Shown here piece by piece: positions 48,466 to 57,781 of a DNA stretch of 64,000 bases (position 1 is the first letter of the stretch; every line of letters starts with the position of its first letter). The DNA comes from Pelomonas candidula (GTDB lineage: Bacteria > Pseudomonadota > Gammaproteobacteria > Burkholderiales > Burkholderiaceae_C). The position numbers were made by a program, and so were the translations under genes. The notes beneath the pieces were generated by a model. It was not told where the DNA came from and ran no database searches. It saw only the letters and a list, made by a program, of their open reading frames with translations. The stretch is taken from positions 372,001-436,000 of the forward strand of contig NZ_JBIGIC010000005.1 of the NCBI RefSeq assembly GCF_043555985.1, in the 5' to 3' direction.

Positions 48466-48521
48466 CACCACACGCCGCAGAACACAAGCGCAACGAGACC
48501 GGCGCACAGCCAGCAAGAGAC

Positions 48522-50180
48522 ATGAATCCCCCTCGCAACCTCCACCCCGCCGCCAAAGAACCCAACTGGATCAACTACTGGGGCTGGGGCAGCGGCGACA
48601 TGCTGGGCGCCGGTGCCCAGGCCGTCATCACGGGCTGGCTGTTCTATTTCTTCACGACGTTCTGCGGCCTCAGCGCCGCCGAGGCCGGGCTGGTGCTGGG
48701 CCTGCCGCGGCTCATGGAGGCCATCACCTGCCCGCTGATCGGCTACGTGTCCGACAACCTGCGCCACACCTGGGTCGGCCGCAAGATCGGCCGGCGCAAG
48801 CTCTTCCTGCTCATCACGATCCCGCTGCTGCCCAGCTTCGCGCTCGTCTTCCGCAGCGGCCACACCTTCTACTACTACCTGCTCACCTTCATCTTCTTCG
48901 AGCTGGTCTACACGATGTTTCTCATCCCCTGGGAAACGCTGGCCGCCGAGATGACCAAGGACTACAAGCGCAAGGCCAGGTTCGCCGGCGCGCGCATGCT
49001 CGTCGCGCAGAGCTCGGCCATCCTGGCGTCCTACCTGCCCACGCTGCTGATCAGCCAGTTCGGCGGCAAGGACTCGCCCGACACCTTCTTCTGGATGGCC
49101 GCCATCTTCGGCGTGCTGTTCTCGGTCGTCGTCACCATCGTCGTGCTGACGACCTGGGAGCGCCCCTACGGCACGCGCGAGCAGGCCGTCATGTCGCAGA
49201 CCTTCGGCGGCGTGAAGCTGGAGGCCGTGCTGATGATCCCGGTCAAGATGTTCCGGGACCTGTTCTCCACGCTGAAGATCCGCGCGTTCCGCCAGCACCT
49301 GTCCATCTACCTGGGCGGCTACCTGTCGCAGGACATCTTCAACAGCGCCTTCGCCTTCTTCGTCGCGACGGTGCTGATGGGCGCCACGCTGGCCATCTCG
49401 CAGTTGCTGACGGTCATGTACGTGGCACAGCTGGTCTCGGTGATGGTGGCGATCCAGATCGTCATCCGCACCGGCCCCGTGCTGGCTTACCGGCTGGCGT
49501 CCGGCTTGTTCGCCGTCGCGCTGCTGCTGTATCTCGCCTTCTACCTGGCGCGGCCCGAAGGCTTCGCCGAGGGCTTCAAGGCGCTGGGCCCCAACCTGTT
49601 CGAGGCGCTGGACCCGACGCGGCCGGGCTTCAATCTCGGCCTGGTCTTCTGGCTGTTCGTGCCCATCGTGCTCGCGGGCCTGGGCCGCGGCACGCTGAAC
49701 TTCGTGCCCTGGTCGGTCTACAACTATCTGCCGGACATCGACGAGGCCGTCACCGGCCAACGCCGCGAGGGCATCTTCGCCGGCGTCATGACGCTGGTGC
49801 GCAAGCTCGCGATGAGCGCCGCGAGCATTGCCAGCGGCTGGATCATCGACCTGGGCGGCTACATCAAGACCAAGCCCGGCGAGGTCGTCGTGCAGAGCGA
49901 GCACGCCGTGCTGACCGTCACGGCGCTGATGGTCGCCGGGCCGCTGCTGATGATGCTGTTCGGCCTCATCGCATCGTGGCGCTTCCGCCTGAACGCGAGC
50001 ACGCACGCGGTGCTCGTGAGCGAGGTCGAGCGGCTGCGCGCGGGTGCGACCGAGCCCGAGACCGAGGAGAGCGGCCGCATCGTCGAGGAGCTGACCGGCT
50101 GGCCCTACGACCGCCTCTGGGGTCGCGGCGCCGCTGTTCCCTCCTCCGAACTGCCGCCCGTCCAGCACGCCCGTTCATGA
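48522..50180 (+). CDS. GPH-family sugar:cation symporter
   Basis: The 552-residue protein has about 12 membrane helices and belongs to the MFS glycoside-pentoside-hexuronide:cation symporters (MelB/YicJ type). INYWGWGSGDMLG near the N-terminus, PLIGYVSDN, GRKIGRRKLF (loop between helices 2 and 3) and FVPWSVYNYLPDIDE match the family. Position implies uptake of unsaturated rhamnogalacturonan oligosaccharides or disaccharides. Ribosome binding is weak (AAGAGAC). It overlaps the acetylesterase gene as ATGA. Confidence 0.9.
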   Translation: MNPPRNLHPAAKEPNWINYWGWGSGDMLGAGAQAVITGWLFYFFTTFCGLSAAEAGLVLGLPRLMEAITCPLIGYVSDNLRHTWVGRKIGRRKLFLLITIPLLPSFALVFRSGHTFYYYLLTFIFFELVYTMFLIPWETLAAEMTKDYKRKARFAGARMLVAQSSAILASYLPTLLISQFGGKDSPDTFFWMAAIFGVLFSVVVTIVVLTTWERPYGTREQAVMSQTFGGVKLEAVLMIPVKMFRDLFSTLKIRAFRQHLSIYLGGYLSQDIFNSAFAFFVATVLMGATLAISQLLTVMYVAQLVSVMVAIQIVIRTGPVLAYRLASGLFAVALLLYLAFYLARPEGFAEGFKALGPNLFEALDPTRPGFNLGLVFWLFVPIVLAGLGRGTLNFVPWSVYNYLPDIDEAVTGQRREGIFAGVMTLVRKLAMSAASIASGWIIDLGGYIKTKPGEVVVQSEHAVLTVTALMVAGPLLMMLFGLIASWRFRLNASTHAVLVSEVERLRAGATEPETEESGRIVEELTGWPYDRLWGRGAAVPSSELPPVQHARS

Positions 50181-51463
50181 CCGTTTCCGGCCGCCACGCC
50201 ATACCTGACATGAAGCAACTCCTCCTCATCGCCAGCCTGCTCGCGGCACCCGCCTGGGCGGCCGACACGCTGCGCTTCAGCTTCGACGGCAAGCCCACCG
50301 CCGGCGACGTGGCCGTCGCGGTCGACCAGGCCTACAGCCGCGAGCGCGGCATGGGCTTCGAGCCCGGCGCGCCGAGCAACGCGGCCGGCCAGCCCAGCTT
50401 CTTCACGGCGGACGTGCCGGCGGAGGGCAACTACCGCGTCACCGTCACGCTGGGCGGCCCCAAGGCCAGCGACACGACGATCAAGGCCGAGCTGCGCCGC
50501 CTGATGCTGGACGGGGTGCAGCTGCCCGCGGGCGTCAGCGAGACGCGCAGCTTCATCGTCAACGTGCGCACGGCCAACATCGCCGCCGTGCCCGGCGTGG
50601 AAGCCGGCCGCGTGAAGCTCAAGGACCGCGAGATCGCCAGCGAGGGCTGGGCCTGGGACCGCCGCCTGACGCTGGAGATCAACGGCAGCCAGCCGGCACT
50701 GCGCCGCGTCGTCATCGAGCCGGTCAACGTGCCCACCGTCTACCTGCTGGGCGACTCCACGGTGGCCGACCAGTCCGGCGAGCCCTATGCGAGCTGGGGC
50801 CAGATGTTCACGGCCCTGTTCAAGCCGACGGTGGCGGTGTCCAACCACGCCGAGTCGGGCGAGACCTACCGCGACTCGCTGAACCGCCGCCGCATCGACA
50901 AGATCCTGTCGACGCTGCAGCCCGGCGACACGGTGCTGCTGCAGTTCGGCCACAACGACCAGAAGCAGCAGAAGGACGGCAGCGGCAACGCCCAGACCTA
51001 CAAGGCCGAGCTGCGCACGCACGCCGAGCGCATCCTCGCGCGCGGCGGCGTGCCGGTCGTCGTGTCTTCGATGGAGCGCCGCAACTTCGACCCGCAGGGC
51101 AAGCTCAGGCCCAGTCTGCTGGAGTACGCCGACGCCGCGCGCGCCGTCGCCACCGAGATGAAGCTGGCCTTCATCGACCTCAACGGCATGAGCCAGCAGC
51201 TCTACGCCGCGCTGGGCCCCGAGCGCTCGCAGGCCCTGCACCCGGTCAACAACGGCAAGCTCGACAACACGCACCACAACAACTACGGCGCCATGCAGCT
51301 GGCCCGCCTGGTCGCACTGGGCCTGCGCGAGGCCCATGTGCCGGTGGCCGCGCAGCTGCGCGACGACCTCGGCCCCATCGACCCCGCCAGGCCGCTGCCG
51401 GTCGAGCAGTTCCACATCGCCGCGAGCCCGGGATTCACCCAGCAACGCCCACTGGGCGATTGA
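50177..51463 (+). CDS. Rhamnogalacturonan acetylesterase, CE12-type SGNH hydrolase
   Basis: The 428-residue protein removes acetyl groups from the rhamnogalacturonan backbone so that lyases can act. A signal peptide ends at AWA-A. An N-terminal beta-rich domain (about 35-175) precedes the SGNH domain: nucleophile S194 in LLGDSTVAD, GESYR-type glycine block, N260 in QFGHNDQK, and D363/H366 in DNTHHN. ATG 50177 is coupled to the transporter stop; ATG 50210 (MKQLLLIASLL) gives a more typical signal peptide and is equally possible. It is expected in the periplasm or outside. Confidence 0.88.
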   Translation: MTVSGRHAIPDMKQLLLIASLLAAPAWAADTLRFSFDGKPTAGDVAVAVDQAYSRERGMGFEPGAPSNAAGQPSFFTADVPAEGNYRVTVTLGGPKASDTTIKAELRRLMLDGVQLPAGVSETRSFIVNVRTANIAAVPGVEAGRVKLKDREIASEGWAWDRRLTLEINGSQPALRRVVIEPVNVPTVYLLGDSTVADQSGEPYASWGQMFTALFKPTVAVSNHAESGETYRDSLNRRRIDKILSTLQPGDTVLLQFGHNDQKQQKDGSGNAQTYKAELRTHAERILARGGVPVVVSSMERRNFDPQGKLRPSLLEYADAARAVATEMKLAFIDLNGMSQQLYAALGPERSQALHPVNNGKLDNTHHNNYGAMQLARLVALGLREAHVPVAAQLRDDLGPIDPARPLPVEQFHIAASPGFTQQRPLGD

Positions 51464-51468
51464 ACCGA

Positions 51469-52716
51469 ATGAACAAGACCGTCCTCGCCGTGGCGCTGGC
51501 CTGCGCCGCGCTGACCCACGCTCCCGTCACCGTCGCGGCACCTCCCAAAGCGACCGAGACAGTCAACGCGCAGGGCTTCTCGCCCGAGCGCCTCAAGCGG
51601 CTGGACGCGGCCATCGACGAGCAGATCGCCGGCAAGCAGCTGGCGGGCGGCGTGATGGTGGTGCTGCGCGATGGCAAGCCGGTCGTGTTCAAGGCCTACG
51701 GCCAGCGCGACATCGAGGCGGGCAAGGCCATGGGCACGGACACGATCTTCCGCATCGCCTCCATGAGCAAGGCGCTGACGACCGTGGCGGCCATGATCCT
51801 CTACGAGGAGGGCCGCTTCATGCTGAAGGACCCGGTGGCGCGCTACCTGCCGGCCTTCGCCAACCTGCAGGTCGCGCTGCCCGGCGGTGGCACCGAGAAG
51901 CCGCACCGCCCGTTGACCATCCACGACCTGCTGACGCACACGGCCGGCATGAGCTACGGCGCCGGCCCCGCCAAGGCGGCCTACGACGCGGCGGGCATGA
52001 AGGACTGGTACCTCGTCGGCAACAACGAGACGCTGGCCGAGTGGACCGATCGCTTCGCCGCGCTGCCACTGCAGAGCCAGCCGGGCGAGCAGTTCATCTA
52101 CGGCTATGCGACCGACGTGCTCGGGCGACTCATCGAGGTCGTGTCCGGCCAGCCGCTGGACCAGTTCATCAAGACGCGCATCACCGACCCGCTGCGCATG
52201 GCCGACACCGGCTTCGTCGTGCCGCCCGAGAAGGTGGACCGGCTGGCCAACGTCTACGGGCTGGAAGGCGGCCAGCTCAAGCTGATGGAAACGGCGGCCA
52301 AGAGCGACTTCGTCAACGGGCCGCACAAACTGATGTCCGGCGGCGCCGGCATGGTGAGCACGGCAGGCGACTACGCGCGCCTGCTGCAGATGCTGCTGAA
52401 CAAGGGCGAGCTGGACGGCGTGCGCATCCTCGCGCCCAAGACGGTGGAGCTGATGTCGGCCGACCACCTCAGCGACAAGGCGCGTGGCGAGGGCGACGGC
52501 TTCGGCCTGGGCTTCTGGGTCAACACGCGCGCCAGCAGCTTCCAGGAACTGGGCAGTGTCGGCGCCTACGGCTGGGGCAGCGCCTATTTCCCGCAGTACA
52601 CGATCGATCCGAAGGAGCGGCTGGTGATCTTCTTCATGGCGCAGCTGCGGCCCGCCGGCAACTCCACGCTGAACCTGCGCGTGCGCAACCTGACCTACCA
52701 GGCACTGATCAGGTGA
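51469..52716 (+). CDS. Beta-lactamase-fold serine hydrolase, secreted
   Basis: The 415-residue protein has a signal peptide (VTVAA) and the class C beta-lactamase/EstB fold. The SxxK motif is S98-M-S-K101 in IASMSKALT. The YxN motif is changed to Y211-G-Y213 (FIYGYATD). The third motif region lies near GSVGAYGWGSAYF. Such proteins are often esterases or peptidases rather than beta-lactamases. Its place between an acetylesterase and a rhamnogalacturonan lyase suggests a pectin-linked esterase, which is inferred. ATG 51469 was chosen; TTG 51460 would overlap the previous stop as TTGA. Confidence 0.85.
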   Translation: MNKTVLAVALACAALTHAPVTVAAPPKATETVNAQGFSPERLKRLDAAIDEQIAGKQLAGGVMVVLRDGKPVVFKAYGQRDIEAGKAMGTDTIFRIASMSKALTTVAAMILYEEGRFMLKDPVARYLPAFANLQVALPGGGTEKPHRPLTIHDLLTHTAGMSYGAGPAKAAYDAAGMKDWYLVGNNETLAEWTDRFAALPLQSQPGEQFIYGYATDVLGRLIEVVSGQPLDQFIKTRITDPLRMADTGFVVPPEKVDRLANVYGLEGGQLKLMETAAKSDFVNGPHKLMSGGAGMVSTAGDYARLLQMLLNKGELDGVRILAPKTVELMSADHLSDKARGEGDGFGLGFWVNTRASSFQELGSVGAYGWGSAYFPQYTIDPKERLVIFFMAQLRPAGNSTLNLRVRNLTYQALIR

Positions 52717-52772
52717 TGTGAGCCGTCGGGAGACGGTTCGCTATATCGCGCGGTTATCGCAAAGACGGTGTT

Positions 52773-52790
52773 AGCGCTCATTCGAGCGCT
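52773..52790. terminator. Small inverted repeat after the serine hydrolase gene
   Basis: AGCGCTC (52773-52779) pairs with GAGCGCT (52784-52790) around ATTC. It lies 57 bases after the stop and has no U-tract. It also contains CGCTCA, the core of the rha half-site, so it could be a variant operator instead. Confidence 0.3.
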
Positions 52791-52818
52791 GCACTGTTGA
52801 CGCGCGTGCAGCGCGGGT

Positions 52819-52844
52819 TCAAACGCTCATGGGGTTGAGTACAC
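52819..52844 (+). promoter_or_regulatory. Candidate rha-type operator upstream of the PL4 gene
   Basis: AAACGCTCA (52821-52829), 6 bases, then TGAG (52836-52839) repeats the layout of the dyad at 58041-58074, where AAACGCTCA, 6 bases and TGAGCGTTT are found. The left half-site is exact (9 of 9); the right keeps only TGAG. It lies 85 bases before the PL4 ATG. This suggests the DeoR-type repressor also controls the lyase gene. Confidence 0.45.
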
Positions 52845-52928
52845 GCGGACGAAGGCGCTGCCTACATTCCGCTCCGGCTCGCGGGCAAGCCCGCAATCCG
52901 TGAACAACGACACAAACCAGGAGACTTC

Positions 52929-54758
52929 ATGAACACGACAAGCTCGCGCCCGCGTTGGGCGCGCTGGCTGGCCGCAGGCATGCTCGCCGCGACGGCTCCG
53001 GCCGCGATGGCCGCCTTCAGCATCACGACGGTCTGGGACAGCAACAACCCGGCCAAGCCCAACTACGTCATCGACACCGACGCGGGCCTCGTGTTCAAGG
53101 TGCGCGGCTACGACAACGGCGTCAGTACGCAATCGGCCGGCGACATCGCCAGCATGGTCTACAACGGCGTGGAGTACCAGGACCAGAGCAGGGGCACGCA
53201 GCTGAACTCCGGCGCCGACTACCTCTACTCCGGCGTCAGCGCCGTCGGCGTGAAGGCCGAACTCGTCAACGCAGCCGGTGTCTCCACGCCCGCCGCGACG
53301 ACCAACGGCGGCGTCGTCACCGGCACCGACTACATCAAGATCACGCTGACCAGCACCAGCACCAAGGGCGGCGTGCTGACGCACTACTACCTCGTCAAGA
53401 AGGGCGAGCCCAACATCCACATGGGCACGCACTTCACCGAGGAGCCCGACACGCTCAATCTGGTGCGCTTCATCGCCCGCATCCCGATCGCCAAGCTGCC
53501 CAACGGCGGCCCGGCCCAGGCGGCCGGTGGCCTCGTCAACGTCAACGGCGTCGACTACTGGCCCGAGGACCTGCGCGGCACCAGCGGCGCCATCGAGTCG
53601 GCCGACGTCTTCGGCTTCGCCAGCACCGACTCGCGCTACGGCCAGTCCCGCTCCAAGCACTACTCCAACCGCCGCCTGAAGGACTGGCAGGTCCTCGGCG
53701 GCACCGGCGCCGGCGTGGGCATCTGGTTCTGGCGCGACAACCACGAGGGCGACTCCGGCGGCCCGTTCTACCGCAGCCTGCTGCAGCAGATCACGTCCAC
53801 CGACAACGAGCTCACCTACATCGTCAACTACGGCGAGGGCCAGACCGAGGCGTTCCGGCTGGGCGTCCTGAACACCTACATCATGATGTTCAACGATGGC
53901 TCGCTGCCGACGGTGCGCCCGGACACCAGCTGGTACGGCGCCGTCAACCTCGTCGGCTATGTGCCGCCGGTGGGGCGCGGCTCGGTCAGCGTCGCCGGCC
54001 TCAACGGCCGCGTGGCGGGCATTCCCTATGTGGCCGGCTTTGCCAACAGCAAGGCGCAGTACTGGGTCGACGCCGACCCGGTGGACGGCCACTTCTCGTC
54101 CACCGGCATGCTGCCCGGCACCTACACGATGACCATCTACAAGGGTGAGCTCGGCGTGCAGACGACCACCGTCACGGTGACGGCCAACGCGGACTACGCG
54201 CTGAACCCGATCACCATCGCCAACGATCCCGCCGCGACGCCCGCCCTGTGGCGCATCGGCCAGTGGGATGGCTCGCCGCGCGAGTTCATCAACGGCGACA
54301 AGCTGACGGTCATGCACCCCAGCGATGTGCGCATGGCCTCGTGGATTCCAGGCCCCTTCACCGTCGGCACGTCCGTGCCGGCGACCGCCTGGCCCGCCTA
54401 CCAGTGGAAGGGCGTCAACGGCGGCCAGCAGATCCGCTTCGTGCTCAAGCGCGGCCAGAACACCGCCCCGCTGCGGCTGCGCATCGGCACGACGGCCGAC
54501 TTCGCCGGCGCCCGCCCGCAGGTCACCGTCAACAGCTGGACGTCGGCCATCCCGGCGGCGCCCTCCAAGCAGTCGCGCAACCTCACCGTGGGCACGTACC
54601 GCGGCATCAACCGCATGTACACGTTCGACATTCCGGCCTCGCAGCTGGTCGTCGGCACCAACGTCGTGAGCATCTATCCCGTCAGCGGCACGGCCGGCGA
54701 TGCCTTCCTGAGCCCTGGCTTTGCCTTCGACGCCATCGACCTCGTCGCCGTGCCCTGA
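52929..54758 (+). CDS. Rhamnogalacturonan lyase, PL4
   Basis: The 609-residue protein cleaves the rhamnose-galacturonate backbone of rhamnogalacturonan I by beta-elimination. A signal peptide (AAMA-A, about residue 28) precedes the catalytic PL4 domain (about 30-330), a fibronectin-III-like domain (about 335-415, SVSVAGLNGRVAG) and a CBM-like jelly roll (about 420-609, IGQWDGSPREFINGD). Catalysis in the family uses Lys and His; K243 (QSRSKHYSN) and H272 (DNHEGDSGGPF) are the candidates. AGGAG seven bases before the ATG is a strong ribosome binding site. Most known PL4 lyases are fungal or plant proteins, with fewer from bacteria. Confidence 0.9.
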   Translation: MNTTSSRPRWARWLAAGMLAATAPAAMAAFSITTVWDSNNPAKPNYVIDTDAGLVFKVRGYDNGVSTQSAGDIASMVYNGVEYQDQSRGTQLNSGADYLYSGVSAVGVKAELVNAAGVSTPAATTNGGVVTGTDYIKITLTSTSTKGGVLTHYYLVKKGEPNIHMGTHFTEEPDTLNLVRFIARIPIAKLPNGGPAQAAGGLVNVNGVDYWPEDLRGTSGAIESADVFGFASTDSRYGQSRSKHYSNRRLKDWQVLGGTGAGVGIWFWRDNHEGDSGGPFYRSLLQQITSTDNELTYIVNYGEGQTEAFRLGVLNTYIMMFNDGSLPTVRPDTSWYGAVNLVGYVPPVGRGSVSVAGLNGRVAGIPYVAGFANSKAQYWVDADPVDGHFSSTGMLPGTYTMTIYKGELGVQTTTVTVTANADYALNPITIANDPAATPALWRIGQWDGSPREFINGDKLTVMHPSDVRMASWIPGPFTVGTSVPATAWPAYQWKGVNGGQQIRFVLKRGQNTAPLRLRIGTTADFAGARPQVTVNSWTSAIPAAPSKQSRNLTVGTYRGINRMYTFDIPASQLVVGTNVVSIYPVSGTAGDAFLSPGFAFDAIDLVAVP

Positions 54759-54775
54759 ATCCTGAGAACAACATC

Positions 54776-55450
54776 ATGAAGAAGACATTCCTCCTCTCCC
54801 TGCTGGCCGGCGCGGCCTTCACGCTGCCCGCGGCCGCGGCCGTCGTGCAGACCACCGGCGCCGGCAGCGCCACGCCGGGCGCCACGCACCTGACGTACGC
54901 CGCCGACTTCGAGGGCAACACGGCCCTGAGCAACACCTGGTCCGAAGGCGGCCTGACGTTCACGCAGACCAACGCCCTCGGCGCCGACAACGGCGGCTGC
55001 GGCTACGCCGGCGAACTCTGCGTCGACACGGCCGCCGGCGAGGTCTACAGCGACGCCTTCTCGGGCAACTACTTCGCGACGGCGGGCACCAACGCCTACC
55101 TGTCGATCAAGAGCGCCAGCACCCTCGTGACCGGCATCGAGTTCGCTGTCGACTCCGGCTTCAACACCATCTACGTGATGTGGCAGACCTGGCTGAATGG
55201 CGTGCAGACCGGCACCGGCAAGCAGTCCTTCGGCGCGGCCGGCGTCGGCGGCGTGCTGGGGCTGAGCGACGCGGCGGGCTTCGACGAAGTGCGCGTCTAC
55301 GCCTTCAACAGCGCCAGTGCCAACAGTGGCTACAGCGCGCCGGCGATCGACACGGTGCGTGCCTTCAAGGTGCCGGAGCCGGGTTCGCTGGCCCTGGCCC
55401 TGCTGGCCGGCATTGCCGCCGCCAGCATCAGCCGCCGTCGCCGCGGCTGA
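54776..55450 (+). CDS. PEP-CTERM sorted secreted protein
   Basis: The 224-residue protein has an N-terminal signal peptide (LPAAAA) and a C-terminal PEP-CTERM signal: VPEPGSLALALL, a hydrophobic helix and SRRRRG. Exosortase would process it at the membrane; no exosortase gene is in the window. The middle is a beta-rich domain with a Cys pair (GGCGYAGELC). It starts 17 bases after the PL4 stop and ends at a terminator, so it is transcribed with the lyase. A carbohydrate-binding or matrix role is possible but not shown. Confidence 0.85.
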   Translation: MKKTFLLSLLAGAAFTLPAAAAVVQTTGAGSATPGATHLTYAADFEGNTALSNTWSEGGLTFTQTNALGADNGGCGYAGELCVDTAAGEVYSDAFSGNYFATAGTNAYLSIKSASTLVTGIEFAVDSGFNTIYVMWQTWLNGVQTGTGKQSFGAAGVGGVLGLSDAAGFDEVRVYAFNSASANSGYSAPAIDTVRAFKVPEPGSLALALLAGIAAASISRRRRG

Positions 55451-55467
55451 TCGTCAGTTCCCAAACG

Positions 55468-55500
55468 AAACAGCCGGCTAGCGCCGGCTGTTTTTCCTTG
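55468..55500. terminator. Bidirectional terminator between the PEP-CTERM gene and rhaB
   Basis: An 11-bp perfect stem (55468-55478 with 55483-55493, loop TAGC) is followed by TTCCTTG on the plus strand, giving a U-rich 3' end. It also lies just after the rhaB stop on the minus strand, where CGTTTGGG follows, so leftward termination would be weaker. Confidence 0.82.
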
Positions 55501-55514
55501 TCGGGTCCGAATCG

Positions 55515-56900
55515 TCAGGCCCCCTGCGCGTGGACGCGCCAGGCCTCGCGGTAGGCCCGCCAGCCCGCCGGGTTCCAGGCCTGCACCGACGCCGCCCCCG
55601 CGCCGCCGGCCTCGCGGCCCCAGGCCTCCAGCAGCCACGCGCCGCAGGTCGTGCCGCTGCTGTCGTCGGACACGGTCACGTCGCGACCCGTCGCCAACCC
55701 GGCCAGCAAAGGCCCGAACAGCGGATTGGCCGTGAACGCACCTTCGACGACGACGCGCCCGCTGGCGCCGAGCGCATCCAGGCAGTGGTCCGTCATCAGC
55801 ACGACGTACAACGTCGCCAGCGCGGCCCGCTCGGCGTCGGTCTCCGCCACCGGCCCGATAACCCGACCGATGCGGCCTGCAAACGGCCCGCCCGTCTCGG
55901 CAAAGCACGGCAGCGCCATCGTCTTGCGGGCAATGAGCCGCTCGACGTCCTCGGCCGTGAATGGTGCCGGCTGCGTGCCGGCGATCGCGCCGAACTCGCG
56001 CCCGCCCATGAAGCGCATGCAGGGCACGGCATCGCCGAACACATTGCAATTGGCCAGCATGTCCTGCGACTCGACCAGCGGCTTGGTCGCCGAGCCCAGC
56101 GCCGCGGCAATGAGCCAGGTGCCGGTGGACAGCACCGTGCACGGGCCGCCCTGCTGCAGCGTCAACAGGTGGCGCAGCAGCGATGCGTTGCTGTCGTGGA
56201 TGCCGCAGACGATCTCGCAATCGGCGGGCAGGCCGGTATCCGCCGCCAGTTCCGGCCGCAGCCGCCCCAGGCGCGCCCAAGCGTCGCGACGCGGCGGGAA
56301 CAGGCGCTGCCAGCCCTGGCTGTCGACGAGCGATGAATACGTGCCCTCGGCCGGCCGCCACAGGTCGGTGTGGCAGCCCAGCGACGTGACCTCGCTGGCC
56401 GCGACGCCGCAGAAGCGCCAGGCCCAGTACTGCGGGTACATCAGCAACTGCGTGGCCTTGGCGAACTCGGTCGGGAAGCGCGTCCGCAGCCACTCGATCT
56501 GGCGGCCCAGGTTGAGGCCGGCCGGCAGCAGCGGCGAGCCGCTCTCGTCGAACGACGGCCGCAGCGCGGCGTAGCGCGCCTCGTCCGCGGCGTCGCCGGG
56601 CACGTGTTCGTAGTCCAGCACCGGCAGCACCAGGCCCGCGTCGTCGACGAGGGCTGCCGTCGCGCCATGCGTGACCGGCACGATGGCGCGGATGTCGGCC
56701 AGCGCGGCCAGCTCGCGCAGCTGGCCCAGCATCCAGTTCCACAACCGCTCCGTGTCATGGTGCGGATAAGGCCCGACACGGCGGACCGTGTTGGGCGTGC
56801 GGACCTCGGCCAACGTCTTGCCGGCCGGGTCGATCAGCGTGAGCTTGGCGTTGGTCTTGCCGATGTCGAGGACGACGGTTCCACGGGTCGCAGCGCTCAA
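55515..56900 (-). CDS. rhaB: Rhamnulokinase, FGGY family
   Basis: RhaB phosphorylates L-rhamnulose to L-rhamnulose 1-phosphate. The 461-residue FGGY kinase shows the ATPase-fold phosphate loop VVLDIGKTNAKLTL, VTHGATAAL, CGIHDSNASLLRH with the catalytic Asp, and VLSTGTWLIAA. It is the short proteobacterial form common in rha loci with bifunctional RhaD; L-fuculokinase activity is an alternative, but the rhaI/rhaM context supports rhamnulose. The start is TTG 56900, overlapping the repressor stop as TTGA. Confidence 0.85.
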   Translation of the reverse strand: MSAATRGTVVLDIGKTNAKLTLIDPAGKTLAEVRTPNTVRRVGPYPHHDTERLWNWMLGQLRELAALADIRAIVPVTHGATAALVDDAGLVLPVLDYEHVPGDAADEARYAALRPSFDESGSPLLPAGLNLGRQIEWLRTRFPTEFAKATQLLMYPQYWAWRFCGVAASEVTSLGCHTDLWRPAEGTYSSLVDSQGWQRLFPPRRDAWARLGRLRPELAADTGLPADCEIVCGIHDSNASLLRHLLTLQQGGPCTVLSTGTWLIAAALGSATKPLVESQDMLANCNVFGDAVPCMRFMGGREFGAIAGTQPAPFTAEDVERLIARKTMALPCFAETGGPFAGRIGRVIGPVAETDAERAALATLYVVLMTDHCLDALGASGRVVVEGAFTANPLFGPLLAGLATGRDVTVSDDSSGTTCGAWLLEAWGREAGGAGAASVQAWNPAGWRAYREAWRVHAQGA

Positions 56901-57781
56901 GAGTTCAATCCCGCGTGGTGATGGTGGTAAGCGCCCGACTCCAGCACGGCCGCATAGTCATGCGAACTCATGGCCGAAGCCTCCACCACGCGAGGGTCCA
57001 CGTGTTCCGGCTCCACGGTGATGACGCGCACGCCGTAGTGCTCCAGCAGTTGCACGGCACTGTCGGACGCGCCGGTGTCGGTGATGACGGTGGACACGCG
57101 GTTCAGCCCGCACAGCACCAGCCCGGCCTTGCGCTGGAACTTGGAACTGTCGACCAGCACGACCAGTTCCTCCGCCTGGCCGATGAGGCGCTTCTCGGCC
57201 TGGATCAGCAGCGGGTCGGCTTCCATCAGGCCCAGGATGCTCAGGCCGTAGACGCCCATGAACATCTTGGCGGCGTAGTGGTGCTGGGCCACGTCGTTCT
57301 CGAACGGGCTCAGGATGACGTTCTGCTCGCGGTAGACCTTGCCACCGGGCAGGATGATTTCGTTGTCGCTGGTGACGAGCAGGCGCTCGGCCATCAGGAA
57401 CGAATTCGTCAGAATCTTCAGTTGTTTCTCGACGAGAAACTCCGCCATCATGAACGTGGTGGTGCCACCATTGATGATGATGGTTTCGCCGTTATTGCAC
57501 ATCGATGTGGCATAACGGGCGATGGCACGCTTGGCCGCAGTATTCTGCTGGGCGTTGTTTTGAAAAGTCTCGCTCGACAGCGTGTATGACTTTTTCTTTT
57601 GTTCCAGCCTTTGGGCACCGCCGCGCGTACGCGTCAACTGATTTTTTGCGGCCAACCAGGAAATATCCCGGCGCACCGTTGCGGCCGAAGCCGACAACCA
57701 TTCCATCAATTGCTGGACGCTGGCATGTTCGCGCTCATCCAACAGTTTGAGCAGCCGCTTGTGACGCTTGTGATTGATCAT
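56897..57781 (-). CDS. DeoR-family repressor of the rhamnose locus
   Basis: The 294-residue protein has an N-terminal DeoR winged helix (about 5-60, LLDEREHASVQQLMEWLSASAATVRRD in two pieces around the recognition helix) and a C-terminal DeoRC phosphosugar-sensing domain (about 75-235; INGGTTTFMMAEFL, DSSKF). Likely effector is a rhamnose pathway intermediate such as rhamnulose 1-phosphate. ATG 57781 has AAGGTG upstream; GTG 57790 was rejected. Base composition is AT-richer than in neighbouring genes in the first 250 bases. It is divergent from rhaD. Confidence 0.87.
   Translation of the reverse strand: MINHKRHKRLLKLLDEREHASVQQLMEWLSASAATVRRDISWLAAKNQLTRTRGGAQRLEQKKKSYTLSSETFQNNAQQNTAAKRAIARYATSMCNNGETIIINGGTTTFMMAEFLVEKQLKILTNSFLMAERLLVTSDNEIILPGGKVYREQNVILSPFENDVAQHHYAAKMFMGVYGLSILGLMEADPLLIQAEKRLIGQAEELVVLVDSSKFQRKAGLVLCGLNRVSTVITDTGASDSAVQLLEHYGVRVITVEPEHVDPRVVEASAMSSHDYAAVLESGAYHHHHAGLNS

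Noticed and set aside
47890..48525. A 211-codon plus-strand frame and a minus-strand frame across 48060-50168
   Set aside because: Both run through the long inverted repeat; the translations are low in structure and change with the repeat arms. The GPH transporter motifs place the real coding sequence at 48522-50180 (+).
51469..52716. An antibiotic-resistance beta-lactamase
   Set aside because: SxxK proteins with altered YxN inside a pectin locus are more likely esterases; nothing supports drug resistance.
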